From Turneriella parva DSM 21527 (GTDB taxonomy: Bacteria > Spirochaetota > Leptospiria > Turneriellales > Turneriellaceae): a stretch of 64,000 nucleotides of DNA. Position numbers and translations under genes: made by a program. Shown here one piece after another: positions 51,439 to 60,204 of the stretch; the first letter of the stretch is position 1; the number at the start of each line of letters is the position of its first letter. The DNA lies in NCBI RefSeq assembly GCF_000266885.1, contig NC_018020.1, forward strand, positions 3,968,001 to 4,032,000, in the 5' to 3' direction. The notes beneath the pieces are model-generated. The model was not told the DNA's origin. It saw only the letters and a program-made list of their open reading frames with translations, and ran no database searches.

Positions 51439-52095
51439 TTACAATAGATTGTGGTCCATTGCATACTTGACGAGTTCGCTCATCGTCGTGATGCCCAGCT
51501 TTTCGCGCACGTTGCCGCGGTGCGCTTCTACTGTGCGTGCGCTGATATCGAGCCGTTCGGCAATCTCTTTGCTCGTGAGGCCATTGGCGGTCAGGCTCAG
51601 AATTTCTTTTTCGCGCTGCGTCAACAGGTCTGCAGTCAGCGGGCTCGAAAGGTCGGTCGAATAGTCGTCGACGATGAGGCTCGTCATCTCTGCCGAAATA
51701 ACACGTTTGCCCTGGCGAATATCGCTTATGGCGGATATCAATTTATCATGCGTCTCTTCTTTGAGAAGATAGCCTTTCGCCCCTTTTGCGAGAGCCCGCT
51801 TCAGGAAAGGTTTTTCTTTATGAGTCGTCAGCACGAGCACCGCCACCCGGGGAAAGTGCATTTGCATGTATTCGAGAGCTTCGATGCCGTTCATGAGCGG
51901 CATATTCAGGTCGAGCACGACCATATCACAGGGAATTTTCGCCAACAGGTCGAGCAGGTCTTGACCGTTACCGACTTCGCCGACAACCTTGAACCCGGGT
52001 TTGCCTTCGATCAGCACTTTCACGCCGGCGCGCAAGATCGAATGATCGTCTGCGAGAATAATCTGGTAGTCTTTGGGGGCAGCCGTTGTTGACAT
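51439..52095 (-). CDS. NarL/FixJ-family response regulator
   Basis: 218 aa. The N-terminal receiver has D62 as phosphoacceptor (VVLDLNMPLMNG). The C-terminal LuxR-type helix-turn-helix is recognised by LTQREKEILSLTANGLTSKE and IAERLDISARTVEAHRGNV. It is a DNA-binding transcription regulator. The nearest kinase of the matching HisKA_3 class is the LOV kinase at 53.6-56.2 kb, making it the best candidate partner although three CheY-like genes lie between. Confidence 0.92.
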   Translation of the reverse strand: MSTTAAPKDYQIILADDHSILRAGVKVLIEGKPGFKVVGEVGNGQDLLDLLAKIPCDMVVLDLNMPLMNGIEALEYMQMHFPRVAVLVLTTHKEKPFLKRALAKGAKGYLLKEETHDKLISAISDIRQGKRVISAEMTSLIVDDYSTDLSSPLTADLLTQREKEILSLTANGLTSKEIAERLDISARTVEAHRGNVREKLGITTMSELVKYAMDHNLL

Positions 52096-52147
52096 GACGC
52101 TGCTAGCAGGCTGCGCCGGCGTTTATCTGCGTCAAGCGTTATCGAAT

Positions 52148-52504
52148 CTACAGAATCTGTTTGATGATATCGATGAACTGCGCTGGCTTGAAAGGTTTTA
52201 CAAGCCAGCCGTTCGCACCTGCATCCGCACCTTTTTTTCTCATGCCTTCTTCAGATTCTGTGGTGAGCGCCAGAATCGGCACATCGGCGTTGCGCGAGCG
52301 TATTTCACGAATAAGACCAATACCATCCATCTTGGGCATGTTGATATCGGTGACGACTAGCCCAATATCACTCGTGCTGACGAATTTTTCAAGACCGTCT
52401 TCACCGTCATTCGCGAGAATCACGTTATAATTGCCCGCCGTGAGGGTCATTTTGACCATCTGCCGCATGGTTTCTGAATCGTCTACCGCCAGAATTGTTT
52501 GCAT
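52148..52504 (-). CDS. Single-domain response regulator (CheY-like)
   Basis: 118 aa from ATG 52504 (a GTG six codons upstream is possible). Receiver with D53 as phosphoacceptor (VVTDINMPKMDG), LALTTESEEGMRKKG and WLVKPFKP. It belongs to the local family of near-identical stand-alone receivers. It is separated from the NarL gene by 52 bp. Output target unknown: flagellar switch, kinase or phosphorelay. Confidence 0.9.
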   Translation of the reverse strand: MQTILAVDDSETMRQMVKMTLTAGNYNVILANDGEDGLEKFVSTSDIGLVVTDINMPKMDGIGLIREIRSRNADVPILALTTESEEGMRKKGADAGANGWLVKPFKPAQFIDIIKQIL

Positions 52505-52567
52505 GTTCGCTGAGCCTGCCACGAGACGAGGCTATAGCACGGTTTTCGGCAAAAGTCAATTGAGCAG

Positions 52568-52613
52568 CCTACCTGCCCAGGTAGGTATAGTTACTATACG
52601 TAAGTTTACGTAT
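52568..52613. terminator. Two small hairpins at the end of the third receiver gene
   Basis: CCTACCTG/CAGGTAGG (52568-52585, 8-bp stem, CC loop) and ATACGTAA/TTACGTAT (52596-52613, 8-bp stem, GT loop) lie side by side. The second contains the TAA stop (52608-52606) of the receiver gene. Likely a terminator on the minus strand; no long T-run. Confidence 0.5.
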
Positions 52614-52968
52614 GGCTGACGAGTTGGCGAATCACTTCGAGAAATTGCACAGGTTTAAAGGGTTTCTGCACCCAGCCGTTCGCCCCGGCATCTTGCCCAC
52701 GTTTGCGCATCGCCTCTTGCCCTTCGGTTGTGAGCGCCAGAATCGGCAACTCTTCATGCAGGCGCCGCGCATGCTGAATCAGGTCGATACCATGCATCAC
52801 CGGCATATTAATGTCAGTCACCAGCAGATCAAAATCCTCTGCCCTGAGTTTCTCGAGCGCGTCTGCGCCATTTTGCGCCAGAGTCACCTCGAACCCGGCC
52901 GAGCCGAGCACGAGCCCCACCATTTTGCGCATCGGCTCTGAATCATCGACTGCGAGTACCTTTCCCAT
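52606..52968 (-). CDS. Single-domain response regulator (CheY-like)
   Basis: 120 aa with a good ribosome-binding site (GGAG) before ATG 52968. Receiver with acid pocket D8/D9, phosphoacceptor D52 (LLVTDINMPVMHG), LALTTEGQEAMRKRG and WVQKPFKP. It differs from its neighbours by MHG in place of MDG after the phosphoacceptor loop and Gln before the conserved Lys. It has its own leader and flanking hairpins, so it may be transcribed separately. Confidence 0.9.
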   Translation of the reverse strand: MGKVLAVDDSEPMRKMVGLVLGSAGFEVTLAQNGADALEKLRAEDFDLLVTDINMPVMHGIDLIQHARRLHEELPILALTTEGQEAMRKRGQDAGANGWVQKPFKPVQFLEVIRQLVSHT

Positions 52969-53062
52969 TTGTAGCTCCTGTTACAATGAGTATAATCGGT
53001 ACCGCGGCAATCGACGAATTTTTGTCTTATGTTTCAAAAAAACCTTTGACAATTATTCAGAA

Positions 53063-53116
53063 GGGGGATATCCCCCGTTCTGGCCGCAGAAACGCTGATT
53101 CGGGGTAGATCCCCCG
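53063..53116. terminator. Two GC-rich hairpins between receiver genes
   Basis: GGGGGATATCCCCC (53063-53076) is a perfect palindrome, and CGGGG...CCCCG (53101-53116) forms a second short stem with similar sequence (GATCCCCC). They sit downstream of the 53126 receiver and upstream of the 52606 receiver. The shared motif suggests a duplicated site; terminator or operator cannot be separated by eye. Confidence 0.45.
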
Positions 53117-53125
53117 CTATTTTCA

Positions 53126-53482
53126 TTAACGCAGAAGCTGCCTGATATAGTCGAGTAACGGCTGCGGTTTAAAAGGCTTCACCACCCAGCCGTTCGCCCC
53201 TGCATCATGGCCGCGACGCCGCATTGTTTCTTCTGATTCGGTGGTCAGGGCGACGATTGGCACATCGGGAGAAATAAGGCGCACCTGGCGAATAAACTCG
53301 ATGCCGTCCATATAAGGCATGTTGATGTCGGTAATAATGAGATCGACCGGTGACTTCTGGTACAGCTCTAGCGCCTCGGCGCCATCACCCGCCGAGACGA
53401 CGTCGTAGCCCCCGGCTTTGAGCACCAAGGCGAGCATCTTGCGCATGGGTTCTGAGTCGTCGACAGTGAGAATTTTTGGCAT
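53126..53482 (-). CDS. Single-domain response regulator (CheY-like)
   Basis: 118 aa; AGG about nine bases before ATG 53482 is a possible ribosome-binding site. Receiver with D52 as phosphoacceptor (LIITDINMPYMDG), VALTTESEETMRRRG and WVVKPFKP. It lies 80 bp downstream of the LOV histidine kinase gene on the same strand and is the closest receiver to it, so it is a candidate phosphotransfer partner. Confidence 0.9.
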   Translation of the reverse strand: MPKILTVDDSEPMRKMLALVLKAGGYDVVSAGDGAEALELYQKSPVDLIITDINMPYMDGIEFIRQVRLISPDVPIVALTTESEETMRRRGHDAGANGWVVKPFKPQPLLDYIRQLLR

Positions 53483-53562
53483 CGCCTACCTGCGGCGAAA
53501 AACCCGGTCAGCCCGATAACGCGTCAATCGTTAAGGCTACGAGAAGTTGCCGTGCCGTCATC

Positions 53563-56193
53563 TCAAGCGGTGGGTGACTGCTGCTCGGGCGGCAGCAGAA
53601 CGTGCAGCGTGAGTCCCTGTGGTGAACTGGTGAAGAACATATGCCCGCGTAAACCGCGAACCCGCTCGCGCATCAGCGCAAGGCCTATGCCTTCGGCGTC
53701 CGCTGCGTCGCTGAATCCTTTACCGTTATCGGTGATTTCGATTTCGAGATTCTTATCGATTCTGCGCGTGGCGATCACGACGCGCGAAGCACCCGAATGC
53801 TTGAGCGCATTCGTGACCGCTTCTTGTAAAATTCGGTAGCAGTTGATACTCCAGTTTTCCGGAAAGAAATTTTCTAGCGCAGCCAGGTCGTGCTGAATCT
53901 CGACGCGCGAGAGTGTCGCCGCAGACTGCAGCATATCTTCAACCGCCAGCGCCAGGCCAACTTTTTTCATGTGGCTCGGGGTGAGCCGGCGTGAAATCTC
54001 ACGGGCTTTGCGCAGCGTCTCTGAAATCGGCTCGAGCAGCAGTTTTTCGTTCTCTGGTGTGCGCAGGTTCTTGTCGTCAAGAAAGCGCAGCAGATTGAGT
54101 TTGGTGAGCACCAGGCTCTGCCCGAGCACGTCGTGCAGCTCGCTCGAGATTTCTGCCCGTTCGGTTTCTGAAATCGCGATGAGTCGCTGCGAGAGTTCGA
54201 GTATGCGCTCGCTCTGTTCTTTGCGCTCGGTGATATCCAGAATCGTGCCGGTATAGCGTTTGGGTGTGCCATCGGCTGCCCGTGCAACGATTCGTCCCCG
54301 GGCGAGAATCCAGACCCAGCGGCCGGTTTTGTGGCGCATGCGGTATTCCTGTTCCATACGGTCTGCAAGTCCGTTTATATGATCGGCCAGAGCCTGCTGC
54401 ATGCGATCGACATCATCAGCATGCAGATGTGTCCACAGGTCTGCCGCCTTATTGACGATCAGCTCGCCTTGATCGTACCCAAGAATTTCGGCGAAGCGGG
54501 CATTAAAGAAAGTCTCGCCGGTCACCATGTCGGTATCGATCAGCCCCAGCTGCGCGCCGGTCAACGCCAGCTCCATTCGTTCGCGAGCCGATTCGAGTTC
54601 AGCTTCGGCCCGCATTTTCTCTGTGACATCCGTCTGAATCGCCACAAAATGTGTCACAGCCCCGGCTTCGTTGCTGACCGGTGCGATATTGAGGCTCGAA
54701 TAAAAGACCTTACCCGACTTATCGTAATTACGCAAAACGAAATCGCCGCCCTCGAAGCGTTTTAGCGCCTCGCGCAGGCGGCGAAGATCTTCTTGGTCGT
54801 TGTCGCCCCGGTGCAAGAAGCGGCAATTTTTGCCGATAACCTCATGCGCGGCGAAACCCGTTATTTTAGTGAAAGCGGCGTTTACATAGGTGACGGGCAT
54901 ATCGGGCAATCTCGCGTCAGAGATGATGACTCCGCTCGCCGAACTGTTCATTGCATGCTCTTGCAGGCGCAGACGCTGTAATTGCTGCAGGTTGCGTTCG
55001 CGCTGCAGATAAACTTCGGTGATTTCGAGAAAACTGGCAACGGCCCCGTTTTGCGTGCCACCGGCCGCCCTTATCGGCGCTGCCGAAACGGACAGCCATT
55101 TGGTAGTGCCATCGGGAAACACGATACCGTGCTCAAACCCCGTTACCGTTTGCCCCTGCTGCAGCGCGCGGCTGAGCGGCAGCACCTCGACAGGCAGCGG
55201 CTGAAAGTTCAGATCAATCTGTTTCCAGTAGTCTGCTTGTTGATAATATCTGCCGGTTACCTTGTCGCGCTGAAGCTCAAGAATCTGTGCTGCGCTGTCG
55301 TTGGCCAAAGTAATTTCGCCCGTAGCTGAAACCACGACAATGCCGTTGATCTGGCTTTCGATCACCGACTGCAGAAACATTTCACGCTCAACAACTTCGA
55401 TTTCGAGTTTTTTTCTTTCGGTGATATCCTGACAGGTGCCAAATGCCTTTTGCGGATTGCCAGCCTCATCGAATACAATGCCCCAGCGTTCTTCGACAAA
55501 TTTAGTGGAGCCATCTGTCGCCACGATTCGGTGCACTATCGAATGCCGCTCAGGGGATTGCAGAGATTCACGAAACGCCTGATCGACCGCTGCCCGGTCG
55601 TCAAGGTGCACAAACGAGAGAAAAGCTTCATGCGTCGCGGCAAAACTCTGCGGATTCAGACCAAATATGCGGTACGTCTCGTGCGACCAGTTTACGGCGA
55701 GTGTTTTCAAGTCGGTTTCCCAACTGCCGATTTTTGCCACTTCTTGCGCGGCCCTGAGGCGCTGCTCGTTTTCGCTGAGTGCCCGCGCGCTTTCACGTGC
55801 GGCCGCGCGCACCCGGGCCTCGCGCACCTCGCGCTCAACTGCTGGCCCCAGGCGCTTCAGCGACGACTTCATGATGTAGTCGACCGCGCCGGCGCGCATC
55901 AACTCGACCGCGACCCCCTCGCCGATTGCCTGCGAGACGATAATAAAAGGAATATCTTTACCGGTGCGGCTCAGAATCTCAAGCGCTGTAATCGCATTAA
56001 ACTGCGGCAGGCGAAAATCTGAGATGACAATATCCCACGGTTGCTCGAGCGCCTTGTTCAGTTCGGCAGAAGTTTCGACGCGCAGGCTGCGCACGGCAAA
56101 GCCCTGCGAGACGATGTGGTGCTCGATCAGCGCCGCGTCGCTGATCGAATCTTCAATGATGATGACCGCGAGCTCTTTGGGCATTGAATTCAT
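53563..56193 (-). CDS. Receiver-PAS-LOV-PAS histidine kinase (putative blue-light sensor)
   Basis: 876 aa, cytoplasmic. Order: receiver (1-125, Asp in VISDFRLP), PAS (about 150-265), PAS (about 275-395), LOV (about 420-530), PAS (about 545-660), HisKA_3 with H687 (SELHDVLGQ) and a HATPase domain. The LOV unit reads SDARLPDMPVTYVN, then GKNCRFLH with adduct cysteine C457, then NYDKSGKVF and FVAIQTDVTE with Q520. The C-to-Q spacing of 63 equals that of oat phototropin LOV2 (C450, Q513). The Asn equivalent to N492 is Ser here. Flavin-based blue-light control of autophosphorylation is the likely role. The start overlaps the upstream kinase gene by 4 bp. Confidence 0.88.
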   Translation of the reverse strand: MNSMPKELAVIIIEDSISDAALIEHHIVSQGFAVRSLRVETSAELNKALEQPWDIVISDFRLPQFNAITALEILSRTGKDIPFIIVSQAIGEGVAVELMRAGAVDYIMKSSLKRLGPAVEREVREARVRAAARESARALSENEQRLRAAQEVAKIGSWETDLKTLAVNWSHETYRIFGLNPQSFAATHEAFLSFVHLDDRAAVDQAFRESLQSPERHSIVHRIVATDGSTKFVEERWGIVFDEAGNPQKAFGTCQDITERKKLEIEVVEREMFLQSVIESQINGIVVVSATGEITLANDSAAQILELQRDKVTGRYYQQADYWKQIDLNFQPLPVEVLPLSRALQQGQTVTGFEHGIVFPDGTTKWLSVSAAPIRAAGGTQNGAVASFLEITEVYLQRERNLQQLQRLRLQEHAMNSSASGVIISDARLPDMPVTYVNAAFTKITGFAAHEVIGKNCRFLHRGDNDQEDLRRLREALKRFEGGDFVLRNYDKSGKVFYSSLNIAPVSNEAGAVTHFVAIQTDVTEKMRAEAELESARERMELALTGAQLGLIDTDMVTGETFFNARFAEILGYDQGELIVNKAADLWTHLHADDVDRMQQALADHINGLADRMEQEYRMRHKTGRWVWILARGRIVARAADGTPKRYTGTILDITERKEQSERILELSQRLIAISETERAEISSELHDVLGQSLVLTKLNLLRFLDDKNLRTPENEKLLLEPISETLRKAREISRRLTPSHMKKVGLALAVEDMLQSAATLSRVEIQHDLAALENFFPENWSINCYRILQEAVTNALKHSGASRVVIATRRIDKNLEIEITDNGKGFSDAADAEGIGLALMRERVRGLRGHMFFTSSPQGLTLHVLLPPEQQSPTA

Positions 56194-59100
56194 CTGGCAC
56201 CTGCCTCGCTTGCCTGATTGCGCAGCGTAAACGAAATAGTTGTGCCTGAGTCAACAGCCGATTCGGCGCTGATTGTACCCTGGTGGCGGTGTACGATACG
56301 TTGCGCCGTAGCGAGACCGATTCCATGACCGGGGTAATCCTTCTCAGAATGCAGACGCTGAAACGGCGCGAACAGGCGGTCGGCGTATTGCATATCAAAA
56401 CCGATACCGTTGTCGCGAATGCAGTAACAGGGCGAGCCTGTGGCTTCTTTCTGAAAGAAGCTAATCTGAACGGCGGGCTTCTGCCGACTGTATTTGACGG
56501 CGTTCTCGAGCAGGTTTCTGATGAGCACTCTGGCAAGCGCGGCATCGGCATAAACGACCATCGCCGGCTGAATTTCTGCTTCGATCTTACTCTCGGGGTT
56601 TTCGATGCGCAGATCGTTCAAAATTTGCTCTGCAATCTGCGAGAGATCGACAGCCGTTATCACCAATTCAGATTGTGAAACGCGCGCAAGCTGCATCATC
56701 GCTTCGCCCATCGAAGTCATGGCAGCCAGCTCACGCCTCACGTACTGCAAGATGTCTTCTGCATTCTGGTCGAATGCACCCCTGAGTTTCTGCTGCAGAA
56801 TATTCAGCCAGCTTTCAGCGCGTACCAACGGTGCCTTCAGATCATGCGAAAGCGAATAGCTGAATGCTTCGAGTTCTTTATTAATCTCTTCAAGCTCGAG
56901 CGTTCGCTCTTTGACCCGTTGCTCGAGCACCTGCGCCAGGTCGCGAACCGACCTCTGCGATTCGACGAGATCGGTAATGTCTGAGGTGACACAGATTGCC
57001 GATTCGATGGCCGGTACAAAACGGCTGATTGCGTGAACCCAGCGAAGCTCTTTGCCCTCTGCCCGGCGCACTCCGAAAGTCTGCGCAAAAGCCTGCTCAG
57101 TAGCCTGATTCGCGATGACTTGCGGCAGCACGCCCTCGGGATAAGGCTGGTGGTTTTCGTCGTAGAATATTGCCCCGCTTGCCGCCACCCCAGAACCGAG
57201 AGCGCTCTGAACTCCGGCGACTTCAATTACCTTGGGGTTTGATCGCAAAACATTGCCCTGCCTGTCGATAACCATTAAACCCACAGGTGCGGCATTAAAT
57301 ACTTCATCGAGCAGAATGGCGTTACGACGCGCTTCTTCGCGGCTGCGCACTTCGCTGTCGATATTCTTGAGAGTGCCCACAAGACGCGAAGCTTTACCCG
57401 CTTCGTCGCGCTCGACGACGACACCGCGGTCTTTTACCCAAATATAGTCGCCGCGTTTGCTGCGCATGCGCAGCGTCATGTCAAATGCTTCCATATCGCC
57501 GCGCAGATACCCCTGCAGATTTTCGTTCATCGCCTGCAAATCTTGCGGATGGATAAGTTTTTCCCAGTCGACGAGGCTGTGCTTGAGTTCGCCCTTGTCA
57601 TAACCGAGCATCGATTCCCAGTGGTGTGAAAATTTTACGGTGTTGGCCCTCGGGTCAAAGTCCCAGACAGCATCGACTGTTGATTCGATGGCAAAGTCGA
57701 GCAGAATCTGGTTTTCCCTGATCTGCTGCTCGGCATAGGTGCGCCAGCGATCGATGGCAAAACGTTCGAGCGCCAGCGAAATTTCGTGCGCCAGCTGCTC
57801 GAAAGATTCAATCATGTGGGCTGAGAAGAAGTTTCCGGGCGCTGCGTAGATATTCAGGCTCATCGGCCGGCCGTTCGAGTGAATGAAATACACACTCGCG
57901 CATGAGTACATGCCATACTTCAGGCGCCCGGGAGTAAAAATGTCATGCGATGTGATATCGAGATGATTAACGAAGACACTGCGCTTCTCGCGCATAGCCC
58001 GGCCGGTAGGCCCCCGCCCTTCGGGCAGGGTTTCGTCTGTAGAAATTTTATGCTCGTCCAGGTACGCCATGGCCTTACCTGCGGCCGCCTTCACGATTAC
58101 CTCTTGCGAATCTGCCGCCTCTTCACCTATCCAGGCGAGCAGCACGTCGTCAGAAACTGTACACGAATTCACAATCTGTTCGAGCAGCACCTCAGCGTCA
58201 GCGGCCTCACCAAACGCCTTGCGGCAATGGCTCAAGAGCTCATAGATAAGCTTGAGCTGCTTTAGCTCCTCATCTTTCTTCTTGCGTGCGGTAATGTCGA
58301 CCATTACGCCGCGCAGCCACCGGGGTTCGCCCGCTTCGGCGACTACCGTCACCAGATCGCGCAACCAGACGATTCGGCCGTCTAACGCCACAAAGCGGTA
58401 CTCAAACTCATGCGGCTGAAGCAATCGCGCGCGCTCGGCACAAAATTGCGGCGCCCAAATTTGGTCGTCTTTGTAAATGTGTGCCTGCCAAAAGCCAGGC
58501 TTCAGCCAGTCGCTCGCCGGGTAACCGAGCAGCCGTTCGGCTTTGCTGCTCACATACGTGAAAGTCACCGTGCGTGCATCAGCCTCCCACACGATACCGT
58601 CAATCGAAGCCACCAGGTCGTCGAGGCGATTGGCGACGCTGATGCGCCTGCGTTCACTCGCTTCGTTTGAAATTGCCAGAAAAATGAACGACGGCATGAA
58701 CGCTGTAGCAAAAAATAAAATGGTCGTTGCAAGGTCGATGCCCGCATCGGTCAGGGTAGAATAATGCGGATCGCTCAGGTACAGAAAATTCGCGATCGTG
58801 CGCAGAGCGAGCGCTAACCCAATGAGGCTGAGAACCGCACGCAGGCCCAGACGCATTCGTTTCGAAACCGCCTCTGAATTGCCGGGCAACACAAATGCCA
58901 TCCAGAGAATGACGAAGGTATGGTATGCAGACGAGATGATTCCCCTGACGGGGCTGCGGTAATCTGCATAGGTAAAATACAGCAACAACAATTCAAAGTT
59001 GATCAAGATCACCCACTGAATACGGGGTACGGGTCTGGCATTGAGCAGCCGATAAAAGCCATCGAGCAAGAGAAGCGTTCCCGGCAGCATGACCGTCGCC

Positions 59101-59309
59101 CCAGGCAAGAGCCAGGCCCATTGGGGGTCATTGCCCCGCAGTACGATAATAATCCAACCTGCGCCGTGCAGCGCCATACCGGCCGCCCATGACAGCATAC
59201 CCACAACGGAATTCTGGCTGCGCCACCGAAGAATCAGAAACCAGCCTGCAAAGAGCAGGCAGTTGACACCGGTCATGAAAGTCAGCGCTGCCGATGATAA
59301 CTGTGGCAT
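56190..59309 (-). CDS. Membrane multi-PAS/GAF histidine kinase
   Basis: 1039 aa. Residues 8-220 carry about seven membrane helices without a large periplasmic loop, like a 7TM sensory module. PAS (about 228-345), GAF (about 355-525), PAS (about 540-665) and a weaker PAS (about 675-795) follow. The coiled coil leads to HisKA with H822 (FSYSLSHDLKAPL, phytochrome-like) and a HATPase domain with NLLENAVKYS, DNGIGF and GHGIGLATAQRIV. Its stop overlaps the LOV kinase start, so both kinases are co-translated. It lies 28 bp downstream of cheR, making it part of the chemosensory unit. Confidence 0.88.
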   Translation of the reverse strand: MPQLSSAALTFMTGVNCLLFAGWFLILRWRSQNSVVGMLSWAAGMALHGAGWIIIVLRGNDPQWAWLLPGATVMLPGTLLLLDGFYRLLNARPVPRIQWVILINFELLLLYFTYADYRSPVRGIISSAYHTFVILWMAFVLPGNSEAVSKRMRLGLRAVLSLIGLALALRTIANFLYLSDPHYSTLTDAGIDLATTILFFATAFMPSFIFLAISNEASERRRISVANRLDDLVASIDGIVWEADARTVTFTYVSSKAERLLGYPASDWLKPGFWQAHIYKDDQIWAPQFCAERARLLQPHEFEYRFVALDGRIVWLRDLVTVVAEAGEPRWLRGVMVDITARKKKDEELKQLKLIYELLSHCRKAFGEAADAEVLLEQIVNSCTVSDDVLLAWIGEEAADSQEVIVKAAAGKAMAYLDEHKISTDETLPEGRGPTGRAMREKRSVFVNHLDITSHDIFTPGRLKYGMYSCASVYFIHSNGRPMSLNIYAAPGNFFSAHMIESFEQLAHEISLALERFAIDRWRTYAEQQIRENQILLDFAIESTVDAVWDFDPRANTVKFSHHWESMLGYDKGELKHSLVDWEKLIHPQDLQAMNENLQGYLRGDMEAFDMTLRMRSKRGDYIWVKDRGVVVERDEAGKASRLVGTLKNIDSEVRSREEARRNAILLDEVFNAAPVGLMVIDRQGNVLRSNPKVIEVAGVQSALGSGVAASGAIFYDENHQPYPEGVLPQVIANQATEQAFAQTFGVRRAEGKELRWVHAISRFVPAIESAICVTSDITDLVESQRSVRDLAQVLEQRVKERTLELEEINKELEAFSYSLSHDLKAPLVRAESWLNILQQKLRGAFDQNAEDILQYVRRELAAMTSMGEAMMQLARVSQSELVITAVDLSQIAEQILNDLRIENPESKIEAEIQPAMVVYADAALARVLIRNLLENAVKYSRQKPAVQISFFQKEATGSPCYCIRDNGIGFDMQYADRLFAPFQRLHSEKDYPGHGIGLATAQRIVHRHQGTISAESAVDSGTTISFTLRNQASEAGAR

Positions 59310-59337
59310 ATATATTTCTTAACCTGCGGCTTAGCCG

Positions 59338-60204
59338 CTATTCAGTTTTTTTCTTTCGCGCAAACAAAGTCACATTTGCGGTATTCATTTCGTAATAGCG
59401 CGCGAGACCGAATTCGCGCAGAACATAATCGGTTAAAATGCCGTTCAGTGATTCGGCTGACCCCAGAACCAGTACACCTTCGGGCTTGAGGGCGGCTTTC
59501 ATCTTTTGAAATAGCGCGAGGCGCAGATCGGGCGCAAAATAATACGCGACGTTTCGGCAGAAAATGATATCGAAGCGGTCGGGTGCGGGCTCGGTGACGA
59601 GGTTCATCGGCTTGAATTCGATCGCCGGTAGCAGAGTGCGGTTGATCTGGGCACCCCCGTCGGTTTCGCTGAAGAATTTCTTGCGAAATTTTTCGGGTAA
59701 CCCCCGCGATAGTTCGAAAGAGGTATAGCGCCCCTGAACGGCCTTTGCGACCGACTCTTCAGAAATATCTGTCGCGATAATCTGCGTCTTGCGTACCAGT
59801 TGCAGATGAAACTCAGCGAGCATCATGGCGATTGAGTATGGCTCTTGCCCCGTTGAGCATGCGGCAGACCAGATCTTGAGCGGCGGGTACTGGCCATCGC
59901 CTGCCCCTTGAAAATTGCGCTCTTTCCATTCGGGAATTATCTGCTCAACGAGTGCATCGAAAATACTCTCGTCACGAAAAAAACGCGTTTCGTGGGTCGT
60001 GATTTTTTCAATCACGCGGCTGATGAGTTTCTGGTTGGTACCTTTCTCGATTTCATGCAGCAGGGCGGCATAACTTGAGACACCATGCTCTTTCATCACC
60101 TCGGGAAAGCGGTGTTCGAACAGATAATATTTTTCGGGTTCAATATGCAGGCCGGTGAGCCGTTTGATGGCGTTGGCGATCGCGGGAAAAGCCTGATCAG
60201 ACAT
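59338..60204 (-). CDS. cheR: Chemotaxis protein methyltransferase CheR
   Basis: 288 aa. It methylates glutamates on chemoreceptors with SAM. The N-terminal helical domain is followed by the SAM-binding motif WSAACSTGQEPYSIAMML. TTHETRFFRD, FDIIFCRNVAYYF and VLVLGSAESLNG are standard CheR segments. No C-terminal receptor-tethering repeat or TPR is visible. Its start shares one base with the cheB stop, giving a coupled cheB-cheR pair. Confidence 0.93.
   Translation of the reverse strand: MSDQAFPAIANAIKRLTGLHIEPEKYYLFEHRFPEVMKEHGVSSYAALLHEIEKGTNQKLISRVIEKITTHETRFFRDESIFDALVEQIIPEWKERNFQGAGDGQYPPLKIWSAACSTGQEPYSIAMMLAEFHLQLVRKTQIIATDISEESVAKAVQGRYTSFELSRGLPEKFRKKFFSETDGGAQINRTLLPAIEFKPMNLVTEPAPDRFDIIFCRNVAYYFAPDLRLALFQKMKAALKPEGVLVLGSAESLNGILTDYVLREFGLARYYEMNTANVTLFARKKKTE

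Noticed and set aside
53600-59300. LOV identity for the other PAS domains in the two large kinases
   Set aside because: None of them has the NCRFL cysteine motif; only the unit around C457 does.
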